Source of the DNA: Candidatus Marsarchaeota archaeon
GTDB taxonomy: Archaea > Micrarchaeota > Micrarchaeia > Micrarchaeales > Micrarchaeaceae
Length of the DNA: 64,000 nucleotides
Reading direction: 5' to 3'
NCBI GenBank assembly: GCA_023473665.1
Contig: JAMCYM010000003.1
Coordinates: 225,993-289,992 of the forward strand
A program made the translations under genes and the position numbers. Shown here piece by piece: positions 58,491 to 64,000 of the stretch (position 1 is its first letter; every line of letters begins with the position of its first letter). The notes under the pieces were generated by a model. It saw only the letters and a list, made by a program, of their open reading frames with translations, made no database searches and had not been told where the DNA came from.

Positions 58491-59771
58491 ATGAAACTGC
58501 AGGCATCGATCGAATTCATGCTGCTTATTGCAGCAGTCGCGGGCATAAGCCTCACGATGCTCGCAATCTATGGCCATATGGTACACATCCAGGAGAATGC
58601 ACTGGCAGGCGTGGCCAACTCGAGCTATGCTGCGCAGGCGAATTTCTCGGCGCCCCAGTCACCGCATTACAGCGGCCCGTACATGGAGGTACCTGCCGTT
58701 ACATACGTCAACAGGAGCAATGTTGTTCTTGTTGCGTTCTCCGGCACCGCCGTGACCATGCGGTACATAAATGTGTCGTCTAGCGGCGCGGTTATCGAGC
58801 CACGCTCATACGCCAACACGAGCATGGACGGGCTGGCAGTGTTCAGCTTTACGTTCATACCGAAGGCGCCTGGCGCGTATACAATTGGCATTGACTACGC
58901 GGTAGCGCCTGGAGACCCGCAGCTCGCAAGCACGGACACGTATGCAGTCTACCAAACAGCCAACTCTACTGCGCAAACTGGCCAGTATTCGGCCGCGATA
59001 GACGCCCTGAAGGAGCTCCTGCTTTTCAACCTCTCGAATGCCAGCCCTACGTATACCGTGACAGAATCAAGCCACTGCAGCTATCTGAACTGGTGGGGGC
59101 AGCAGCTCTCCATATCCCAGCAGTGCGGCGGCGCCAAATGGTACTACTGGACGTTTTCCGATTCCTGCTACTACAGCGCGAACCCCGTCATGACCAGCAC
59201 CACCTGCGTGTACCTCAATCCTACAAATGTATCGATAGCCGGCCTGGCGCCCGCGCCATCCAAGGATTTCAACATAACGCTGCTCCTGTACAACTCGTCA
59301 ATCGAGCTCCATGCCAACCTGAGCAGCAGCGCAAGCGCCTCAGGGATATACTCCCAATCCGGCATGCAGTACGGGAACGCCACGGTGTCTGGCGGAATAT
59401 CCTATACGGGGCCGTCGCCGCAGGGATACGAGGTTCGGACATACGACGGGAATGATGCATTGCTGAACCAGACGGCCTATTACCCGTACCAGCAGGCATA
59501 TGACAGCTTGCTAAGCACGATGGCGTACTACAACAATACCAGCGTAGGCTATTCTACCCCGATGCAAGAGGCGATAAGCGCCTATAACGCAGCATCCCAA
59601 GCGATAGCAAGCGCGCATTCGGCATACATGCAGGGCTGCAACTTCACCAAAACCGGCAATGCATACGCCTGCACGCCGTATGCACCTTTCCAATTCTCGA
59701 ACATAACGCTCCGCATGCGTGCGGAGAACCAGACCCTGCTGGTGCAAGGCTCGACAATAAACGTAAGGTGA
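58491..59771 (+). CDS. Large pilin-like surface protein with class III-type signal
   Basis: A 426-residue protein starting MKLQASIEFMLLIAAVAGIS: short leader, QASIE (Q-x-S-x-E), a hydrophobic helix, and about 390 exported residues. The exported part includes an immunoglobulin-like beta-rich region (about 60-140), a Cys-rich centre (SSHCSYLNWWGQQLSISQQC), and many sequons. Its size suggests an adhesive tip or a cell-surface subunit anchored like a pilin. The ATG at 58491 is chosen because it gives the leader length seen in its neighbours; the longer frame begins inside the previous gene. Confidence 0.75.
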   Translation: MKLQASIEFMLLIAAVAGISLTMLAIYGHMVHIQENALAGVANSSYAAQANFSAPQSPHYSGPYMEVPAVTYVNRSNVVLVAFSGTAVTMRYINVSSSGAVIEPRSYANTSMDGLAVFSFTFIPKAPGAYTIGIDYAVAPGDPQLASTDTYAVYQTANSTAQTGQYSAAIDALKELLLFNLSNASPTYTVTESSHCSYLNWWGQQLSISQQCGGAKWYYWTFSDSCYYSANPVMTSTTCVYLNPTNVSIAGLAPAPSKDFNITLLLYNSSIELHANLSSSASASGIYSQSGMQYGNATVSGGISYTGPSPQGYEVRTYDGNDALLNQTAYYPYQQAYDSLLSTMAYYNNTSVGYSTPMQEAISAYNAASQAIASAHSAYMQGCNFTKTGNAYACTPYAPFQFSNITLRMRAENQTLLVQGSTINVR

Positions 59772-59775
59772 TCTG

Positions 59776-60165
59776 ATCAAAGCGCAGCTCGCGATGCTGG
59801 AGGCGCTCGTCGCAATGTCAATGGGCGCGTCGCTGCTGGTCTCTATCACCTACCTCGCCTACTCCTATTCGAATGCCGGAGCCCCGGAGGTTGTGCTGCA
59901 CGAGGCCGTCTTCGACATTGCAGGCATAGCCTACCGCAATTCGACTTTCAGGTCGTGCCTGGCGATATGGGACCAGGCATGCATAATCTCATACCTGTCT
60001 GAATTCAGGAATGTGTATTCGTTGGGTTATGTGGGCGTGCAGCGCGGAAGCGAAAGCGTTTACTCTGGCACGCGCGCGGAGTGCGCAAGCACGCTTGAGT
60101 ACTGCATCCCGATGCAGCTCAACGCAGCCTATAACGAATACTGCTTCGCGCTGTGCGGTGGGTGA
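59776..60165 (+). CDS. Pilin-like protein, probable AUC start
   Basis: A protein of about 129 residues. From the first ATG (59794) the frame begins MLEALVAMSMG and lacks the basic leader and AQ motif found in its neighbours. The six codons just upstream read ATC AAA GCG CAG CTC GCG, which as M-K-A-Q-L-A-M-L-E would give exactly that motif. GGTGATC, a full anti-16S match, lies at 59768-59774, close to the ATC at 59776 and too far from 59794. The exported domain has six Cys residues (RSCLAIWDQAC, AECASTLEYC). Either initiation uses AUC or the start is downstream and the motif is lost. Confidence 0.65.
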   Translation: MKAQLAMLEALVAMSMGASLLVSITYLAYSYSNAGAPEVVLHEAVFDIAGIAYRNSTFRSCLAIWDQACIISYLSEFRNVYSLGYVGVQRGSESVYSGTRAECASTLEYCIPMQLNAAYNEYCFALCGG

Positions 60166-60489
60166 ATGGCGTTCTTCGGCCTGCTTATAACGATTGTGGC
60201 GCTCTTCTCTGTAGTAATGCTGTACTACATGCATGGCATAGGCGACGCATCAACCGCCCTTCAGCAGCAGGCGCTCCTCTACTCGAACATAGTTTCCGTT
60301 GAGACGTTTGCGCGCATCATCGACTACAGCATGCCGTCAGGCGGCAATGCCTCTGCGATCTCCAACTGGCGCGCGTCGATATACTCCGCATCGATGGCCG
60401 ACATGGTGAACGTGACGTTTTCTAACAGCTTCATAGAGGTGCGAAGCCTTGGCGCTCCTTATGCATACGCTGTGGTGCAGGAATCGTAG
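60166..60489 (+). CDS. Pilin-like or pilus-associated membrane protein
   Basis: A 107-residue protein starting MAFFGLLITIVALFSVVMLY: one N-terminal hydrophobic helix without basic leader or AQ motif, followed by an exported domain with a Gln-rich segment (TALQQQALLYSN) and two sequons. It starts directly after the stop of the previous gene and is the last gene of the operon, convergent with the TPR-AAA gene. Its N-terminus would suit an unprocessed, membrane-anchored accessory subunit. Confidence 0.62.
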   Translation: MAFFGLLITIVALFSVVMLYYMHGIGDASTALQQQALLYSNIVSVETFARIIDYSMPSGGNASAISNWRASIYSASMADMVNVTFSNSFIEVRSLGAPYAYAVVQES

Positions 60490-60510
60490 CCGTCGGGCGC
60501 CAGCAGCTTT

Positions 60511-62025
60511 TCAGAAGAGATGAAGGGCCCACCAGCGCATGAACTTCACCAGGCGGATCCTAGAAGGGCTGGTGTTCTTCTTTATGTCCTTGACCATTGT
60601 CTTGTAGAGCACCTTCTCCTGCGCGTCAAGCTTGCCCTCCTTGACTATCTCCTGCTTCTTGCCCTCCACGATCTGCGTCTCGGTCTTGCTTATCACGTCC
60701 TTCTTGACCATCGAGTACCATTCGTCGAGGGAGCTGCCCGAGAAGTCCTTGTCCTTGAGCACCTTGAGCAGGTCGCTCATGCCGAGCTTCCTGCTCTTGC
60801 TGTAAGCGTACTCGTGCAGCAGTGGCAGCATTGCCGCCTTGTCGCATATTCGGTCTATGTCTGCCGGGCTGTACCCCATACTGGCGCGCGCAAGCCTGCC
60901 ATAGTTCAGCCTGCCTCTGGGCTTGTTCCTCGTATCGAACTCGAACATCCTCTTCCTGTCGCGGTACTTCGGGGGCGCCAGGTAGATGCTGTCGCCGAAC
61001 CTGCCGCTGCGCTTTAGCGCAGGATCGATGTCCCACGGCGAGTTCGTCGCACCTATCACGAAAAGGCCGTTCGGGTCGCTCTCTATGCCGTTCATCTCCA
61101 CCAGGAACTGGTTCACCGCGAGGCGCAGAGCCGAGCTCTCGCCCCCCTCTTGGCCCCCACCTCCGCGCTTGACGCCGAGTGCATCGAGCTCGTCAACAAA
61201 TATAATGCAGGGCCTGTTCCTCCTCGCCTGCTCGAATATCTGGTGGAGGTTCTTCTCCGTGTTGCCCGTATACATATCGACTATCTGATTGATCCTCGCT
61301 ATTATGACGTTGGCGTTCGCCTCGCCAGCTATCGCGTTCACCACATACGTCTTGCCGGTGCCAGGCGGCCCGTAGAGCAGAAGCCCTACGCCGAGCTTCT
61401 TCCCGTACTTCTTGAACAGCTCCGGTTTCTGTATGGCGAGCACTACGTTGTCGTGCAGGTATGTCTTGACCTTTTCGAGACCGACCACGCTGTCGAACTT
61501 TATCTTCGACTTGTAGAAGGCCACGCGCTTTATCTGGCCCTCTTCTATGACGTCGCCGGTCTCCTCCCTCTCTGCAGGCCTGCTTACCGACACCTGCTGC
61601 TCGTGCTTGCCAGTATCGATATGTATGAGCGAGTCTATGTGCTCCAGCCTGTTCTTCGCTTCCACGTAATCCGGGTTGGCCGCCAGCGACTTCTCGTACC
61701 AGTAGCGTGCGCCAAGCAGGTCGTTGTTCGATTCGGCTATGTCCCCGAAGAGGAGCGGCGCGTCAGGGCTCTTCGGCTGCAGCTCCATCACTCTTTCGAG
61801 GTCTTTCTTCGCCTCGTCGTAGTTGTGCATGATGCGCTCCGTGAGCGCCCTGTTGAAATATGCATCCCCATACGAGGGATTGAGCGCTATCGCTTCGGTG
61901 AACTCCTTTACTGCTTCTTCGAACTTGCCGTCCTCGAAGAGGGAATTGCCCTTCTTCCAGTGCTCCTTGGCAGGGGGCAATGCGCCCTGGCCCGCGTCCT
62001 GGCTCCCTGGCTCGTCAGGCATCAT
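60511..62025 (-). CDS. TPR-AAA+ ATPase fusion (Cdc48/Vps4-like ATPase domain)
   Basis: A 504-residue protein. Residues about 18-130 contain three TPR units (HWKKGNSLFEDGKFEEAVKE; SYGDAYFNRALTERIMHNYD; GARYWYEKSLAANPDYVEAK). A linker leads to an AAA+ module with Walker A LYGPPGTGKTYVVNAIAG (about 218-235), Walker B CIIFVDELDALG near 270, and an arginine-finger region DPALKRSGRFGDSIYLAPP. The C-terminus is basic and helical. TPR domains bind partner proteins, so this may be an unfoldase or disassembly factor recruited by a TPR ligand. The AAA part is clear; the partner is unknown. Confidence 0.85.
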   Translation of the reverse strand: MMPDEPGSQDAGQGALPPAKEHWKKGNSLFEDGKFEEAVKEFTEAIALNPSYGDAYFNRALTERIMHNYDEAKKDLERVMELQPKSPDAPLLFGDIAESNNDLLGARYWYEKSLAANPDYVEAKNRLEHIDSLIHIDTGKHEQQVSVSRPAEREETGDVIEEGQIKRVAFYKSKIKFDSVVGLEKVKTYLHDNVVLAIQKPELFKKYGKKLGVGLLLYGPPGTGKTYVVNAIAGEANANVIIARINQIVDMYTGNTEKNLHQIFEQARRNRPCIIFVDELDALGVKRGGGGQEGGESSALRLAVNQFLVEMNGIESDPNGLFVIGATNSPWDIDPALKRSGRFGDSIYLAPPKYRDRKRMFEFDTRNKPRGRLNYGRLARASMGYSPADIDRICDKAAMLPLLHEYAYSKSRKLGMSDLLKVLKDKDFSGSSLDEWYSMVKKDVISKTETQIVEGKKQEIVKEGKLDAQEKVLYKTMVKDIKKNTSPSRIRLVKFMRWWALHLF

Positions 62026-62068
62026 ATATCACCATGCAGTGCTCAAAGTAAATTTCAATGTCAAATAT

Positions 62069-62518
62069 TTAGCCCTTTTCCTTGCCCATTCCGTCGAGCA
62101 GTTCGTTCAGCATGCGGTCCACTTTACCTATGTTGGCGTTTTCGCGCGGCAGGTTCGAGAACGTTACTGAGTTGAAGCTTTTCGCGAGCGCGAGTGCCCT
62201 CTTGTGCAGCGGCGCCAAGCTGCCTGCCTTGACCTTGTAATTCCCGTTGAGCTGCCTGACAACAAGCTGACTGTCTGAGAACAGCATTATATCGGAATCG
62301 TTCGGCGCCTTGAGGTGGGCTTTGCACCATTCGAGCGCCTCGATTACCGCCATGTATTCCGCGTAATTGTTGGTCTTGCTGCCGTTGTATACCGCACTGC
62401 TCTTCCTGAGCTTGCCGGAGCTGTCGTATATCATGAAACCTGAGGCGCTCTCGCCAGGATTATCCCGCGCAGCTCCGTCGGTATATACTGTTATTGTGCC
62501 TGGCATGCGCTCATTCAT
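62069..62518 (-). CDS. rnhA: Ribonuclease HI
   Basis: A 149-residue RNase H fold enzyme with the carboxylates in VYTDGAARDNPGESASGFMI (Asp), NNYAEYMAVIEALEWC (Glu), LFSDSQLVVRQLNG (Asp) and NANIGKVDRMLNEL (Asp). It cleaves RNA in RNA-DNA hybrids. The basic protrusion of bacterial RNase HI is absent, as in archaeal and short-form enzymes. The ATG at 62518 is preferred; TTG at 62521 precedes it. It is divergent from the AMMECR1 gene. Confidence 0.9.
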   Translation of the reverse strand: MNERMPGTITVYTDGAARDNPGESASGFMIYDSSGKLRKSSAVYNGSKTNNYAEYMAVIEALEWCKAHLKAPNDSDIMLFSDSQLVVRQLNGNYKVKAGSLAPLHKRALALAKSFNSVTFSNLPRENANIGKVDRMLNELLDGMGKEKG

Positions 62519-62574
62519 CAATTTGATGCGTTAAGGCTTTATTTATGCGCTTGGATAGCTAACCGGGCAATGCG

Positions 62575-63183
62575 ATGCGTGAATACTCGATCGAGGACGG
62601 CAAGACCATGGTGCAGGCTGCACGCTCGGCCATAGAGCTCTACATAAGGAACCCGAAGTTCGACAAGTCCATGGTGGAGAAGGAGCTCTCCAAATTCAGG
62701 CAGAGGCACGGCGTTTTCGTCACGCTTTATTACCATCCATCGGAGCAGCTGCGCGGCTGCGTAGGTTTTCCCAGGCCTGTGAACGCGGTGAGCCATGACC
62801 TGGTTGAGGCTGCCCTGGCCGCAGCGTTCGAGGACCCGCGCTTCGTGCCGATGTCGACGAACGAGCTCGACGATACAGCCATAGAGGTAAGCATACTGTC
62901 CGATCCGGTGCCGCTGAAGGGCAGCGCAATGACGCGCCTGAAGAACGTTGTCGTGGGCCGCGACGGGCTGATTGTCGAATACGGAGTATACAGCGGCCTC
63001 CTGCTGCCCATCGTGGCCGTGGAGCAGCACTGGGATGCCGAGCGGTTCCTGCGCGAAGTGTGCGTAAAGGCGGGCCTGCCCGAGACCTATTGGACGCAGG
63101 CGAACGTCAATCTATATAAATACGAGACGCAAGTATTCAGGGAGGAGAAGCCGAACGGCGAAATCATCGAAGTAAAGTTCTGA
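62575..63183 (+). CDS. AMMECR1 domain protein
   Basis: A 202-residue AMMECR1-family protein with the invariant LRGCVGFPRPV motif (about 59-69), AAFEDPRFVPMSTNELDD, VEYGVYSGLLLPIVAVEQHW and FLREVCVKAGLPETYW. The family is conserved in archaea and eukaryotes; the conserved Cys and surrounding residues look enzymatic, but the function is not established. Its stop codon directly abuts tRNA-Ile, with no base between, so the messenger must end within or beyond the tRNA. Confidence 0.9.
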   Translation: MREYSIEDGKTMVQAARSAIELYIRNPKFDKSMVEKELSKFRQRHGVFVTLYYHPSEQLRGCVGFPRPVNAVSHDLVEAALAAAFEDPRFVPMSTNELDDTAIEVSILSDPVPLKGSAMTRLKNVVVGRDGLIVEYGVYSGLLLPIVAVEQHWDAERFLREVCVKAGLPETYWTQANVNLYKYETQVFREEKPNGEIIEVKF

Positions 63184-63258
63184 GGGCCCGTAGCTTAGCC
63201 TGGTTGGAGCGTCTGACTGATAATCAGAAGGACGAGAGTTCAAATCTCTCCGGGCCCA
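63184..63258 (+). tRNA. tRNA-Ile(GAT)
   Basis: The acceptor GGGCCCG pairs with CGGGCCC, and the discriminator is A. The anticodon stem TCTGA/TCAGA holds the loop CTGATAA, so the anticodon is GAT. The T-arm has AGTTCAAATCT. CCA is not encoded. AT-rich DNA begins directly after its 3' end. Confidence 0.95.
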
Positions 63259-63365
63259 TTTTGTTCTCGGGGTTATATATAGAAGCCTCAAATGTCCCCC
63301 TTCTCTAACATAGTTTTAGCATGGAGAAGGGCTGAGAAAGAGAGGGGTTGCAGGGCGTTGTCTAC

Positions 63366-64000
63366 TTAGCTATTGATATTGTGATAGTCGGCATTAGTAC
63401 CCATATTCACCTGAGGATTACATCCAATAACATTATTATAGTAATCTCCGTTTGTTCCTATGTTAACAATTGAAGGGCATGCATTTTGATAGTTTGTATA
63501 ATCTCCATTTGTCCCAATATTAACTACGAAATTCGTGCATCCTCCACCAGTACTGCCATCTCCATTCGTGCCTATATTTACTACAGACATGCAATTAGAA
63601 GTAGGCATAATTGTAGTAGTATAAATAGAAGTAGTTGAGTTTAATGTGTATTGTATGGTTGTCTGGGTTGTGTGTTGGTTAGTTGAATTACCAAAGATAT
63701 TTGCGAAAAAATCTACTATCGAAGCTATAAAATTAGAAAATACCGCTCCAAATCCACCCGTACTTGTCTGATTGTTAGACGTTATTATTGTTGTAGTATT
63801 TTGAGAGGAATATTGTATAGTTGTTGTAGATGCAGTTGTATAGTAAGGTACTGTTGTGGTTGATGCACTAGTAGTAGGGGTAGTTTTGTTAAGAAAACGG
63901 ATAATTCCTCTCTGATAAGAAATTATTTTATTATCTATACCAAATTTATTACCTCCAATTAATGTACTATTAATAAGATAAATCGTGTTATTTATTCCTG
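63366..64000 (-). CDS. Repeat-bearing surface protein, N-terminus outside the window
   Basis: The frame is open from the window edge to the stop at 63366, giving 211 codons. It reads, from the N-terminal side, a region rich in Asn, Ile and Gly, a Thr/Ser-rich linker (NKTTPTTSASTTTVPYYTAT), a hydrophobic patch (GAVFSNFIASIVDFFANIFG), a second Thr-rich stretch, and four tandem C-terminal repeats around VNIGTNGDY. Thr-rich linkers usually mark extracellular, often glycosylated, regions. The first ATG in the window (63608) is internal, so this is not a short gene. No family was recognised. Confidence 0.7.
   Translation of the reverse strand, partial: GINNTIYLINSTLIGGNKFGIDNKIISYQRGIIRFLNKTTPTTSASTTTVPYYTTASTTTIQYSSQNTTTIITSNNQTSTGGFGAVFSNFIASIVDFFANIFGNSTNQHTTQTTIQYTLNSTTSIYTTTIMPTSNCMSVVNIGTNGDGSTGGGCTNFVVNIGTNGDYTNYQNACPSIVNIGTNGDYYNNVIGCNPQVNMGTNADYHNINS
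63370..63584 (-). repeat. Four tandem NIGTNGD protein repeats
   Basis: Four units of 17-20 residues occur at the C-terminus of the surface protein: VVNIGTNGDGSTGGGC, VVNIGTNGDYTNYQNAC, IVNIGTNGDYYNNVIGC and the shorter VNMGTNADYHNINS. The first three end in one Cys each. The regular spacing and conserved Gly, Asn and Asp recall short beta-roll or calcium-binding repeats, but no match was recognised. Confidence 0.75.

Larger units (their letters stand above)
63259..64000. mobile_element. AT-rich island at the 3' end of tRNA-Ile, right part outside the window
   Basis: Composition changes abruptly to AT-rich after the tRNA. Ten bases beyond the discriminator lies GGGGTTATATATA (63269-63281), the same motif at the same spacing as beside tRNA-Arg(CCG) at the left end. 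The visible cargo is one surface-protein gene pointing toward the tRNA. Bases 63282-63365 hold no recognisable gene. No second copy of the tRNA 3' end is in the window, so the far boundary is not seen and mobility is inferred. Confidence 0.55.

Noticed and set aside
63370..63584. Possible CRISPR or DNA-level repeat array
   Set aside because: Repetition is at the protein level with drifting codons and irregular spacing; there are no unique spacers or conserved DNA repeats. No CRISPR array was seen anywhere in the window.
63366..63608. An 80-residue stand-alone gene made only of NIGTNGD repeats
   Set aside because: The frame is open upstream of its first ATG all the way to the window edge, with a coherent Thr-rich exported sequence, so the ATG is internal.

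Overview
The window is from an archaeon, most likely a DPANN lineage close to Micrarchaeota/ARMAN (inference; no rRNA or phylogenetic marker was compared). Support comes from archaeal-type RFC large subunit, DNA ligase, AspRS, TyrRS, Trm1, CCA-adding enzyme, AK6, DHH nuclease, histone, TATA-led and often near-leaderless promoters, tRNAs without encoded CCA, a tRNA with an insertion in the T-loop, and many Cys/Asn-rich surface proteins. The core is GC-rich and densely packed, and no gene-free stretch exceeds about 200 bases.

Layout. 1-1.03 kb: AT-rich island against the 3' end of tRNA-Arg(CCG). 1.18-1.85 kb: ribA-like gene. 1.85-3.29 kb: AT-rich island with three small membrane proteins, bounded by a 12-bp copy of the 3' end of tRNA-Arg(GCG). 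3.4-9.2 kb: polyprenol and glycosylation genes (Alg7-like transferase; cis-prenyltransferase, DUF2070 and dolichol-kinase-like operon), with a tailed histone and endonuclease IV. 9.4-14.7 kb: RFC large subunit, DHH nuclease, Cys-rich surface protein, membrane protein and XRE regulator. 14.8-21 kb: flavin reductase-like gene, alpha/beta hydrolase and a complete 2-oxoacid dehydrogenase complex (E1alpha, E1beta, E2, E3). 21.1-27 kb: gatC-gatA-gatB-tRNA-Asn-aspS-asnS. 27-35 kb: HxlR regulator, 2-oxoacid:ferredoxin oxidoreductase, prolyl oligopeptidase, tRNA-Ala, two DUF973 paralogues and an isochorismatase-like hydrolase. 35-45 kb: RNA-processing genes (cca, AK6, DUF357, trm1, tRNA-Leu, tyrS) and an MFS transporter. 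Both cca and the transporter carry perfect tandem duplications, of 779 and 726 bp. 45-47.2 kb: metal transporter with a DtxR-type regulator and double operator. 47.26-48.76 kb: second complete AT-rich island, carrying an AAA ATPase, at tRNA-Thr(CGT). 48.9-54.1 kb: a large beta-helix surface protein, DNA ligase and a winged-helix regulator. 54.3-60.5 kb: type IV pilus-like operon with an ATPase, two half-size TadC proteins and seven pilin-like proteins. 60.5-63.3 kb: TPR-AAA fusion, RNase HI, AMMECR1 and tRNA-Ile. 63.26-64 kb: a fourth AT-rich island, encoding a repeat-bearing surface protein.

The most striking signal is that four of the seven tRNA genes have an AT-rich cargo island joined exactly to their 3' end. 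The two islands fully inside the window are about 1.44 and 1.51 kb. Both are flanked by 12-13 bp direct repeats of the tRNA 3' end, contain no recognisable integrase, and share a border sequence on the tRNA side. The two islands cut by the window edges share a different border motif at identical spacing from their tRNAs. This looks like a family of minimal, non-autonomous elements that insert at tRNA genes using a recombinase supplied from elsewhere.

Other points of interest are two genes whose conserved N-termini appear to begin at AUA or AUC rather than AUG, loss of the remembered tRNA-discrimination residues in AspRS next to gatCAB, and a 14-nt T-loop insertion in tRNA-Leu(CAA).
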